Assembly: GCF_021295335.1 (NCBI RefSeq) | Contig: NZ_JAIWOT010000001.1 | Coordinates: 2,265,001 to 2,329,000, forward strand | DNA: 64,000 nucleotides | DNA from: Komagataeibacter sp. FNDCF1 | GTDB lineage: Bacteria; Pseudomonadota; Alphaproteobacteria; Acetobacterales; Acetobacteraceae | Direction of reading: 5' to 3' | Shown: one piece after another, positions 53,578 through 61,551 of the stretch | How the letters are laid out: every line of letters begins with the position of its first letter | Numbering within the stretch: the stretch's first letter is position 1 | Program-made: the position numbers and the translations under genes | The notes under the pieces: model-generated | Seen by the model: only the letters and a program-made list of their open reading frames with translations | What the model was told of the DNA's origin: nothing | Databases searched by the model: none

Positions 53578-53988
53578 ATGTCCGTTGCGGCAACACGCGC
53601 ACTGATACAGTCCTACTACGATGCCTTCAATGCCAATGACCATGAAGCCTTCATTGCGCTGCTGAGCGATGATGTCGCGCATGACATCAACCAGGGCGGC
53701 CGTGAAACCGGCAAGGACGCCTTTCGCGTATTCCTGAAGAAAATGGATGCCCATTACAGGGAAGCCATCAAGGACATTGTCGTCATGGTGAACGAGGATG
53801 GCAGCCGGGCCTCTGCCGAGTTCATGGTCCATGGCAAATACCTGAGCACCGATGAAGGCCTGCCCGCTGCGGCGGGACAGACCTACATCCTGCCTGCCGG
53901 CGCGTTCTTCACCATCAAGGACAACAAGGTTGCCCGCATTTCCAATTACTACAACCTGACTGACTGGATAGACCAGGTTTCGAAATAA
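53578..53988 (+). CDS. SnoaL/ketosteroid-isomerase-like (NTF2-fold) protein
   Basis: A 136-residue single NTF2-like domain, starting ALIQSYYDAFNANDHEAFIALLSDDVAHDINQGG, the usual pattern of SnoaL-like proteins. Such folds serve as isomerases, cyclases or ligand binders, so no reaction can be named. A strong ribosome-binding site, AGGAGACAG, precedes the ATG. Third member of the GNAT-amidase set and likely cotranscribed. Confidence 0.8.
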   Translation: MSVAATRALIQSYYDAFNANDHEAFIALLSDDVAHDINQGGRETGKDAFRVFLKKMDAHYREAIKDIVVMVNEDGSRASAEFMVHGKYLSTDEGLPAAAGQTYILPAGAFFTIKDNKVARISNYYNLTDWIDQVSK

Positions 53989-54062
53989 AGGTCCCGCCCT
54001 GCATTCAGGGCCAACAGCAAGACAGGCCAGCGCCCCATGCGGAATAGTGAAAGTCCAGCCCG

Positions 54063-54446
54063 ATGATACCCCGCTATACAGATCATGCGGCGAATGAACG
54101 GACATTTCTCGCATGGGTCCGCACGGCACTGGCGGTCATGGCCTTTGGCTTTCTGGTGGAAAAATTCGATCTTTTCCTCCAGATCGCTTCCGCTACCCTG
54201 ACCTCGCGCCGCTTCTCCACCGGCGGGCATGTTCTGGGTAACACGGTGGGACTGGTCCTTGTTGTGCTGGGCGGCACCATGATGCTGGTCTCCACGTTGC
54301 GTTACCGTCAGACCCGCACGGCAATCGACGCCAAGGACATACAGAGCGGCCATGCCCGTGGTGGTGAACTGCTCATGATAGGAATACTTATGTTCCTTGG
54401 AATAATACTGTTCTCCTATCTGAGTTATACCGTATTGCATACCTGA
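54063..54446 (+). CDS. DUF202 inner-membrane protein (YidH-like)
   Basis: A 127-residue membrane protein with the DUF202 signature NERTFLAWVRTALAVMAFGF at residues 11-30. Three membrane segments are predicted (about 20-35, 57-77, 101-124). Function of the family is unknown. It is not clearly part of the upstream operon (75-bp gap). Confidence 0.85.
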   Translation: MIPRYTDHAANERTFLAWVRTALAVMAFGFLVEKFDLFLQIASATLTSRRFSTGGHVLGNTVGLVLVVLGGTMMLVSTLRYRQTRTAIDAKDIQSGHARGGELLMIGILMFLGIILFSYLSYTVLHT

Positions 54447-54658
54447 TGAACTGCGGCATACGCCATCAGGAACCTTCTTCCCACATCGTTGCAGCCAGTG
54501 AACGCCACCTTTTTACAGGGCAGGCGGCATTCAGGGGCCTTCATTCTTCATCGGTCATGCGCCGGGGCGCGAGCCCTGCCATGCCAGCGCATCGGCAGGC
54601 CGCCAGCCCGACCGGGCCCGGCATGAAAAAAAACACCGGCATGCATTAACACTCCGCT

Positions 54659-54678
54659 GCACCCCGCTGCTGGGGTGC
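54659..54678. promoter_or_regulatory. hairpin just upstream of rlmJ
   Basis: GCACCCC (54659-54665) pairs perfectly with GGGGTGC (54672-54678) over a 6-nt loop, 23 bp before the GTG start. It may be a terminator remnant of the upstream unit or a leader structure; there is no T-run directly after it. Confidence 0.35.
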
Positions 54679-54700
54679 GGGCTTTCGGGGCAGGAAAACG

Positions 54701-55552
54701 GTGAACTACAGGCACAGCTATCACGCGGGCAATTTTGCCGATGTCATGAAACACGCCCTGCTTGTGGCGCTGATCGACGCGCTGGGGCGTAAGCCGTCCC
54801 CCCTTGCGGTGCTGGACACGCATGCGGGTATCGGCCTGTATGATCTCTCGGGGCAAGAAGCCCAGGCAACCGGGGAATGGCGCGACGGCATCGGCCGCCT
54901 GCTGGACCTGCCATCCGATCCGGCAATGCCCCCCGCCCTGCGGCAATGGCTGGATATGGTCAGGGCCGTGATCGGGGCGCATGACGGCAGGCTGTTCTAT
55001 CCCGGCTCCCCCACCGTCGTCGCCCGCATGCTTCGCCCCGGCGATACGCTGACCTGCTGTGAACTCCACCCCGACGACCAGAAAAGCCTGCGCCGCCTGT
55101 TCCGGCACGACAGCAACGTGTCCGTGCACGGCCGGGACGGCTATGAAGCCATTACGGCCCTGCTGCCGCCCCGGCAGGCGAAACGCGGGCTGGTACTCAT
55201 GGACCCGCCCTTTGAACACAGGGATGAGTTTGCCCGTCTGGCGCAGGCCATCATCACGGCCAGACGGCGCTTTGCCACCGGCATTGTCGCCGCCTGGTAC
55301 CCCATCAAGCACCGGGCGCCGACGCGCGCTTTCCTCAACAGCCTCAGGGATGCGGGCCAGCGCAACCTGCTTGCCCTTGAACTGACACTGCGCCCACCAC
55401 TTGACCCCGCACGGCTTAATGGCAGCGGCCTGCTGGTCGCCAACCCGCCTTTCCGGTTCGATCACACCGCGCGCGCCATTCTGGACAGCCTGTGCCCTGT
55501 TCTGGGCGATGAGGGCGCTCAGGCCAGCGTGGAATGGGTCGTGCCAGAATAA
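54701..55552 (+). CDS. rlmJ: 23S rRNA (adenine2030-N6)-methyltransferase RlmJ
   Basis: A 283-residue SAM-dependent methyltransferase acting on 23S rRNA. Family marks: the N-terminal NYRHSYHAGNFADVMKHALL, SAM-binding VLDTHAGIGLYDLSG, and the catalytic loop LVLMDPPFEHRDEF (DPPF in place of the DPPY form). The start is GTG at 54701, where the NYRH block begins, with AGGA six bases before. Length and order match the family. Housekeeping gene, marking the return to core sequence. Confidence 0.95.
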   Translation: MNYRHSYHAGNFADVMKHALLVALIDALGRKPSPLAVLDTHAGIGLYDLSGQEAQATGEWRDGIGRLLDLPSDPAMPPALRQWLDMVRAVIGAHDGRLFYPGSPTVVARMLRPGDTLTCCELHPDDQKSLRRLFRHDSNVSVHGRDGYEAITALLPPRQAKRGLVLMDPPFEHRDEFARLAQAIITARRRFATGIVAAWYPIKHRAPTRAFLNSLRDAGQRNLLALELTLRPPLDPARLNGSGLLVANPPFRFDHTARAILDSLCPVLGDEGAQASVEWVVPE

Positions 55553-55635
55553 GGCGGCAATCCGCGCCCGCACGGTTGCATCGGGCAGCGGCATGGCTGA
55601 TCCTGCCTTTTTCCCGGTCCGTGTCAGGTTGTGCC

Positions 55636-56580
55636 ATGTCAACGCCAAGCGCCCATATTGCCGTCATTGGCAGCACGAATATCGATTTTGTCATGCATGT
55701 TACCCGTTTCGCCCGGCCGGGGGAGACGATGCATGTGCTGTCCTCGGCCACCGGGCTGGGGGGCAAGGGCGCCAACCAGGCCATGGCAGTGGCCAGGCTG
55801 GGGCGGGCCGTGGCCCTGGCGGGCTGGACCGGGCGTGACATGCTGGCCACCATGGCACGCACGACGCTGGAGGATGCCGGGGTCGATACACGCTGGCTGC
55901 TGGAAGATGCCGCCACGGGCACCGGGCGGGCCTTCATCACCATCAACCATGCGGGCGAGAACCAGATCCTGGTGGATGGCGGTGCGAACATGGCGCATAC
56001 CCACACATCCTGCCCCCGGATCCTGCCTGCCCTGACAGGCGCCGGACTGGTCATGATGCAGATGGAAATGGACCCCGACCTCATGCTGGCCGTGGCGCGC
56101 CACGCGCGGGCGCATGCCATACCGGTCATGCTGGATCCGGCCCCCGTCCCCGCGCATGGCCTGCCGGACGCACTCTGGGCGCTGGCCGATATCCTGACCC
56201 CCAACGAACACGAAACCGCTGCCCTGACCGGCGTCATGCCCGTGGATGAAACAACGGCCCTTGCCGCCGCGCGCATCCTGCACGGACGCGGCGTAGGCAC
56301 CGCTATCATCAAGCTGGGGCACAGGGGTGTGGTCTATTCCGCGCCCGGCGCGCAGGGGTTCGTGCCACCCTTCCGGGTTCATGCCATTGATACGGTGGCG
56401 GCAGGTGACTGCTTCAACGCGGGGCTGGCCACGGCACTGGTGGGGGGCGCCACGCCGGGTCAGGCCGTGCGCCTTGCCGCCGCATGCGGCGCGCTGGCCA
56501 CGACGCGCGCGGGCGCGGCGCAGGCCGCCCCCACGATGCCGGAGGTGAAGGCCCTGCTGGCGCAGCAGCCAGAAGCATGA
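55636..56580 (+). CDS. rbsK: ribokinase-family sugar kinase
   Basis: A 314-residue PfkB-family kinase. Start signature IAVIGSTNIDFVM; GGKGANQAMAVARLG near residue 42; the anion-hole and base region is DTVAAGDCFNAGLATAL near 252. Ribokinase phosphorylates ribose on O5 in the cytoplasm, though related pentose or nucleoside kinases cannot be excluded. The ATG at 55636 begins the conserved fold; an earlier one at 55534 overlaps rlmJ. No ribose transporter is adjacent. Confidence 0.85.
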   Translation: MSTPSAHIAVIGSTNIDFVMHVTRFARPGETMHVLSSATGLGGKGANQAMAVARLGRAVALAGWTGRDMLATMARTTLEDAGVDTRWLLEDAATGTGRAFITINHAGENQILVDGGANMAHTHTSCPRILPALTGAGLVMMQMEMDPDLMLAVARHARAHAIPVMLDPAPVPAHGLPDALWALADILTPNEHETAALTGVMPVDETTALAAARILHGRGVGTAIIKLGHRGVVYSAPGAQGFVPPFRVHAIDTVAAGDCFNAGLATALVGGATPGQAVRLAAACGALATTRAGAAQAAPTMPEVKALLAQQPEA

Positions 56581-56625
56581 TCTTGCACACTTATCGGGAA
56601 ACGCTATAGTCCTGCCCGACAAGTC

Positions 56626-56822
56626 AACGGTCCCGTGCAGACGGGTGAGAAAGGGAATGCCGTCAGTTCCGGCAGGGTGAATGCCCGGGGACGCAGTCGG
56701 CAGCTGTACCCGCAACTGTAGGCGGAGAGTACGTCATCCGGCGCTGCAGCCGCAGCAACCACTGGCCCCGGCCGGGAAGGGGGATGACATGCAAGGACCC
56801 GCAAGCCAGGAGACCTGCCGTT
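56626..56822 (+). ncRNA. cobalamin riboswitch
   Basis: The plus strand shows the conserved cobalamin-riboswitch blocks in order: GAGAAAGGGAATGCCG (56647-56662), GAATGCCCGGGG (56689-56700 area), GCTGTACCCGCAACTGTAG (56703-56721) and AAGCCAGGAGACCTGCC (56803-56819), which includes the B12-box. It lies about 165 bp before the OprB-type porin gene in the same direction and should lower its expression when adenosylcobalamin is plentiful. Boundaries are approximate. Confidence 0.9.
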
Positions 56823-56987
56823 GTCCTTTACCATGTCGCCGGGCGGGCCTGACCGGAGATGGATGCCAGAGCATGCGCCAGATTACCTGAAATCCCGTTA
56901 CACCGCACCAGCGGCGGCACCGGCATGGGGCTGCCAGTCTTCCGGTTCCATCGGGGCCGGACCCATCCTGACGGGATGTTCCCTTTC

Positions 56988-58559
56988 ATGAAGATATTCC
57001 ATACGCCGCAACAGCGCACGGCCCTGCCATGCGCTGTACTTGCAGCCTGCACCTGCGCCATGACTGCCCACGCGCAGGTCCCCCGCACCCAGATTGCCGA
57101 CGGGCGCGCCCGCCTGGGCAATTCCACACCGCTGATCCAGCAGATCGACCCGGCAACGGTGCGTGAGTCCCAGCGCGCGCAGGCCGATGCGCAGGAGAAG
57201 ACCGCCGGTGAGGACAGGCCGGACACCAGCGGCAACCTGCTGGGTGACATGGGTGGGGCCCGGCCGTGGCTGTACAGGCACGGCATCAGCTTCGACATTC
57301 AGGAAGTGGATGAACTGTGGGGCAACGCCACCGGCGGCACCCCCAGCACCAATGGCGATGGACAGGGATCAGGCACCGGCCCCGCCTATGATGGCGTGAC
57401 AATGCCGACACTGACCGTCGATCTCGAAAAGCTCTTCGGCCTGAAGGGCGGGCTGTTCAATGTCAGCGCGCTGCAGACGCGCGGGCGCTCCATCTCGCAG
57501 GATCACCTGAACAACTTCAACCCCGTAAGCGGGTTCGAGGCCGACCGCTCCACCCGCCTGTTCGAACTGTGGTACCAGCAGTCCTTCCTCGGGGGGAAAC
57601 TGGACGTGAAGATCGGCCAGCAGGACCTTGATACCGAATTCCTGATCAGCGATTACGGGGCGCTCTACCTCAATGCCAATTTCGGCTGGCCCATGGCGCC
57701 ATCGGTCAACCTGTATGGGGGCGGCCCGTCCTGGCCGCTGTCCTCGCCCGCCGTGCGCATCCGCTACCGCCCGAGCGAGAAATTCACCTTCATGTTCGCC
57801 GCCGCCGATGACAACCCGCCGGGCAACCGCTCCAACTCCTTTGGCATCCAGGGCGGCAACCCGGTCGATCCCACCAACCAGACCACCAATGATGGCAGCG
57901 GCACCCGGTTCAACATGGGCACCGGCGCGCTGCTGATCACCGAACTGCAATACGCGCTCAACCCCCAGCCCGATGACATGTCCAACGTCACAAAAAATCC
58001 CGGCCTGCCGGGCGTGTACAAGCTGGGTGGCTATTACGACACTGCAAAATTTCCCGATTACCGCTACAACACCCAGGGCCAGTCGCTCGGCGCCAGTGGC
58101 GGCACCCCGCGCTGGGACCGGGGCAACTGGATGGTCTACGGCATCATCGACCAGATGGTCTGGCGTCCCTCGCTTACCTCCGCCCGCTCGCTAGGCGTGT
58201 TCGCGCGCGCCACCGGCAACAGCGGCGACCGCAACATGATCAGCTTCGCCATTGACGCGGGCGTGAACCTGAAGGCCCCGTTCCGCGGTCGCGACAACGA
58301 CACCATCGGCCTGGGCTGGGGCATCGGCCGCGCCAGTTCGGGCCAGCGCGCATACGACCGCACCAGCGGGTCACTGGTGCAGGGCAACGAGAACCATCTG
58401 GAACTGACCTATCAGGCACAGGTCACGCCATGGATGGTGATGCAGCCTGACTTCCAGTACGTCTGGCATCCCGCCGGCGGGGGCAGCGACCCGTCATATC
58501 CCTGGTGCCGCACGGGGAACGAGGCGGTATTCGGACTGCATGCCAGCGTAAATTTCTGA
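56988..58559 (+). CDS. OprB-type porin under cobalamin riboswitch control
   Basis: A 523-residue outer-membrane protein. Signal peptide residues 1-30 (ALPCAVLAACTCAMTAHAQ), then a Gln/Ala-rich spacer and the porin starting near RPWLYRHGISFDIQEVDELWGN. The barrel shows the OprB pattern (GLKGGLFNVSALQTRGRSIS, LYQQ-like FELWYQQSFLGGKLDVKIGQ, WMVMQPDFQYVWHPAGGG) and ends ASVNF. OprB porins pass sugars and other small solutes. The riboswitch upstream is unusual for this family and suggests a role in uptake of cobalt, cobinamide or a B12-sparing substrate. ATG at 56988 was chosen; 56976 is possible. Confidence 0.85.
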   Translation: MKIFHTPQQRTALPCAVLAACTCAMTAHAQVPRTQIADGRARLGNSTPLIQQIDPATVRESQRAQADAQEKTAGEDRPDTSGNLLGDMGGARPWLYRHGISFDIQEVDELWGNATGGTPSTNGDGQGSGTGPAYDGVTMPTLTVDLEKLFGLKGGLFNVSALQTRGRSISQDHLNNFNPVSGFEADRSTRLFELWYQQSFLGGKLDVKIGQQDLDTEFLISDYGALYLNANFGWPMAPSVNLYGGGPSWPLSSPAVRIRYRPSEKFTFMFAAADDNPPGNRSNSFGIQGGNPVDPTNQTTNDGSGTRFNMGTGALLITELQYALNPQPDDMSNVTKNPGLPGVYKLGGYYDTAKFPDYRYNTQGQSLGASGGTPRWDRGNWMVYGIIDQMVWRPSLTSARSLGVFARATGNSGDRNMISFAIDAGVNLKAPFRGRDNDTIGLGWGIGRASSGQRAYDRTSGSLVQGNENHLELTYQAQVTPWMVMQPDFQYVWHPAGGGSDPSYPWCRTGNEAVFGLHASVNF

Positions 58560-58785
58560 CCTGCGCGACTGTCCCGTGAAGGAGGATGGCAACCGGACGG
58601 GTGGCCTGTCCGTGACAGGGAATGGCAGTGCTGCCGCCCGTCATCTTCCAGAAGACAAGAGAAGACAAAAGCACAGACCGGGCTTGTAAATTTATCTTGT
58701 TGTGGGGGCGTGTTCCCTCCTGTACCCCGGATGGCACGGGCATGTGAAATCACCATGTGCCGCAATGTAAAAAGGATAAGAACCA

Positions 58786-59418
58786 TTGCGCCGTCTTGTT
58801 GCTTTATGTCTTCCGCTTGGTATGGCCGCCTGCGCGCAGCACACGCCCCGCCCGATGGTGAATTACTGCCAGCAGCCCGCCGTGGCATCCGCCATCGTGG
58901 CCATTGCCAACCAGACCACGCCCGGCGCATCCCCCGCCCGGCATTTTGAGGATGGCACGATAAAAAGCGCCGTCTATAACGACCACATGCAGGTCATGTC
59001 CTGCCACGGCACGCTGCTGCGCCAGGACGGCACCCGGCAGGATGGCGTGGCCGTTGCCCGCCTGCCCCACATGCGCACGGGCTGGAAGGAAATATGGACA
59101 ACCACCGCCGCCAGCCACCAGTGGGTATCGGATGCCGATATCAGCAGGAACAGGCAGGAACGCTACGCCACCTATTACGAACACACGCCACAGGCGTGCA
59201 AACCCTACGCCCATGACCTGTTCTTCGGTACACCCAAATCGGACAGGGACACCCAGCACCTGCGCGAGACGCTGTACGACTGTCTGGCCGAACACAATGT
59301 CAAGCCGATGCGCCCCGTATCGGGGGTGGACCATACCTACAGCCCGTTTGGCATGAACTTCTACATTCCGTACTACACGAATGTCAGCCCGGACGATAAC
59401 GGTCCCTTCCTGTACTGA
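58786..59418 (+). CDS. putative lipoprotein of unknown function
   Basis: A 210-residue protein with a lipoprotein-type signal: RRLVALCLPLGMAAC, so Cys16 would be lipidated. The mature part has four or more further Cys (YCQQ, MSCHG, QACKP, YDCLAEH) and many Tyr and His, but no recognised domain. The start is TTG at 58786, chosen because AAGGA lies before it and it begins the signal peptide. It is followed 20 bp later by the deformylase-like gene. Function unknown. Confidence 0.65.
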   Translation: MRRLVALCLPLGMAACAQHTPRPMVNYCQQPAVASAIVAIANQTTPGASPARHFEDGTIKSAVYNDHMQVMSCHGTLLRQDGTRQDGVAVARLPHMRTGWKEIWTTTAASHQWVSDADISRNRQERYATYYEHTPQACKPYAHDLFFGTPKSDRDTQHLRETLYDCLAEHNVKPMRPVSGVDHTYSPFGMNFYIPYYTNVSPDDNGPFLY

Positions 59419-59438
59419 ACGGAGCCATATGCCGCGCC

Positions 59439-59948
59439 ATGGCCATCCTGCCGCTCATCCGCTTCCCGCATGCCTGCCTGCAGCAGGTGGCCGATCCTGT
59501 TGACGCCACCAGCGCACGGACCGCGCAACTGGCGCGTGACCTGCTGGAGACCATGCATGCCGCACCGGGCATAGGCATCACGGCATGTCACGTCGGCATT
59601 CCGCTGCGGCTGGTGGTGATTGACCTGCCCGATGGCCCCGGCCCGCGCATCTACGCCAACCCCGACATCATCTGGCACAATACCGAAACCGCCACGGCGG
59701 AAGAAGGCAGCGTGTCCATGCCCGGCATCCATGCTCCCGTCACCCGCCCCGCACGCGTGCGGGTGCGCCATACCGGGCTGGATGGCATCATGATGGAAGA
59801 GGAAGCCGGGGGGCTGCTGGCGGTCTGCCTGCAGCACGAAATTGACCAGATCAACGGCATTTTCTGGACGCGCCGCCTCTCCCCCCTGCGGCGCGACCGG
59901 GCAATGAAGCGCTACAGCCGACAGGCGCGCCTGAACGGGGCTGGCTAG
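59439..59948 (+). CDS. peptide-deformylase-like protein with altered metal ligands
   Basis: A 169-residue protein with the peptide deformylase fold (start LPLIRFPHACLQQVADPV). Motif 1 is GIGITACHVG in place of GxGLAAxQ; motif 2 is EEGSVSMPG with Ser91 where the metal-binding Cys is; motif 3 is QHEIDQING with Gln137 where the second metal-binding His is. His133 and Glu134 remain. Two of three metal ligands are changed, so deformylase activity is doubtful; it may be inactive or serve another role. A normal Def would be expected elsewhere in the genome. It converges with phoB, and the stops overlap (CTAG). Confidence 0.8.
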   Translation: MAILPLIRFPHACLQQVADPVDATSARTAQLARDLLETMHAAPGIGITACHVGIPLRLVVIDLPDGPGPRIYANPDIIWHNTETATAEEGSVSMPGIHAPVTRPARVRVRHTGLDGIMMEEEAGGLLAVCLQHEIDQINGIFWTRRLSPLRRDRAMKRYSRQARLNGAG

Positions 59949-60670
59949 TCCACCCTGCCATCATCAAGCATGTAGCCGCTGGAGCGTACGGTACGGATCA
60001 GGTCCGCCCCTCCATTGGCATTCAGGGCGAGACGCAGCCTGCGGATGTGTACATCCACCGTGCGTTCCTCCACATGGATGCGGTCATCCCACGCGGCGGC
60101 CAGGATTTCCGCGCGTGAGAACACCCGGCGCGGGTTGCGCAGCAGGTGCAGCAGGATCCGGTATTCGGTGGGGCCAAGGGCGATGGTACTCCCGCCCCGC
60201 GTGACCCGGCGGCCACCATGGTCCACCGTTATGTCGGCAAAGCCGAGCACATCGGCATGCTGGTCCGCCGCCCCACGTCCGGCGCACCGCCGCATGACGG
60301 CACGCACGCGCGCATGCAACACATCCATCCCGCATGGCTTGACCAGATAGTCATCCGCCCCGGTATCGAGCGCATGGATGGAATCATGCTCCTCCCCCCG
60401 CGCGGTCAGCATGATGACCGGCAGGTAACGCGTGGCCGTGGCCATGCGCAGCCTGCGGCACAGATCCACCCCGGACAGGCCCGGCATCATCCAGTCCAGC
60501 AGCACCAGATCGGGCTTCCACTCCGTTACCTCCCGCAGGGCGTCCAGGCCGTTGTCCACCGGCATGACGGCATGCCCCGCCGCTTCAAGGTTGTAGGACA
60601 GCATGACGGACAGGGCGGCATCATCCTCGGCCACAAGAATGCGCAGCGGCCGGTCAACCTGCGGGTTCAC
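59945..60670 (-). CDS. phoB: PhoB-type response regulator
   Basis: A 241-residue OmpR/PhoB-family regulator. Receiver domain residues 8-125 (ILVAEDDAALSVML, phosphorylatable Asp in VLLDWMMPGLSG, LTARGEE, conserved Lys in DDYLVKP), and winged helix at about 145-235 (LGPTEYRILLHLLRNPRRVFSRAEIL, RTVDVHIRRLR). It is expected to control the phosphate regulon. The start is GTG at 60670, overlapping the phoU TGA by four bases (GTGA), so phoU and phoB are coupled. No phoR or pst genes are next to it. Confidence 0.9.
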   Translation of the reverse strand: MNPQVDRPLRILVAEDDAALSVMLSYNLEAAGHAVMPVDNGLDALREVTEWKPDLVLLDWMMPGLSGVDLCRRLRMATATRYLPVIMLTARGEEHDSIHALDTGADDYLVKPCGMDVLHARVRAVMRRCAGRGAADQHADVLGFADITVDHGGRRVTRGGSTIALGPTEYRILLHLLRNPRRVFSRAEILAAAWDDRIHVEERTVDVHIRRLRLALNANGGADLIRTVRSSGYMLDDGRVD

Positions 60671-61380
60671 GGCACCTGGCTCCCCTGCCCCGAAAAGCTG
60701 CCGCGCGGGCGAACCACCGGCAGGATCTCGCCGGTTGCCGTGTAGTACACGCGCTCGGCAATATTGGTGGCGTGATCGCCGATACGCTCAAGGTTCTTGG
60801 CAATGAACAGCAGGTGGGTGCAGGCGCCGATGTTGCGCGGGTCTTCCATCATGTAGGTAACCAGTTCACGGAACATGGCGTTGTAGAGTTCATCCACCGC
60901 CGTGTCGGACTGCCAGACTTCACGCGCAAGGCCGGCATTGCGCTGGCTGAGTGCATCGATCGCACGGCGCAGGTTGTCCTGCACCAGCCGCCCCATGCCA
61001 CGCAGGCCACTGAGAGAGACGCGCGAGTTCACCAGTTCCACGCGCAGCGAACGCCGGGCGATGGAAGCCGCGCAGTCCCCGATGCGTTCCATGTCCCCCG
61101 TGATCTTGAGTGCGGAGACAACCTCGCGCAGATCTTCCGCCACGGGTGAGCGCAGGGCGAGGATGCGGATGACCATGGCCTCCACGTCGCGCTCCAGCGT
61201 GTCGACCTGGGGGTCGAGGTCGGAGGCGATGCCTGCGGCATTTTCATCCATGTCGGCAATGGCGGCGACAGCCTGCGAGGTCTGCCGTTCCACCAGCCCG
61301 CCCATGCGTGCCATCATGGAGCGCAACTGCTCGAGTTCCTGTTCGTAACTGCTTACGATATGTGCCGATTCCTGTCCCAC
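60667..61380 (-). CDS. phoU: phosphate transport system regulator PhoU
   Basis: A 237-residue protein of two PhoU three-helix repeats (HIVSSYEQELEQLRSMMARMGG; LKITGDMERIGDCAASIARR; second repeat FIAKNLERIGDHATNIAERVYY). The E/D-rich metal-binding motifs ERIGD are present in both halves. It dampens phosphate signalling through PhoR and PstB. The start GTG at 61380 was chosen because GGAAAGG lies upstream and the length fits; ATG starts further up lack homology. Confidence 0.92.
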   Translation of the reverse strand: MGQESAHIVSSYEQELEQLRSMMARMGGLVERQTSQAVAAIADMDENAAGIASDLDPQVDTLERDVEAMVIRILALRSPVAEDLREVVSALKITGDMERIGDCAASIARRSLRVELVNSRVSLSGLRGMGRLVQDNLRRAIDALSQRNAGLAREVWQSDTAVDELYNAMFRELVTYMMEDPRNIGACTHLLFIAKNLERIGDHATNIAERVYYTATGEILPVVRPRGSFSGQGSQVP

Positions 61381-61551
61381 CCGCAAACCTTTCCACCTGT
61401 CCGCACATTTATGCGGGATATGCCCGATATCCGGGCTTACGATACGCCACACGAGTATACTATATCGGTCCCGCATTTGTTCAAGGCGATGTCATACCCG
61501 CCCGCGCTGGCACATAATAATGAAATAAAAAGATTTTTGCAGGAACATCCC

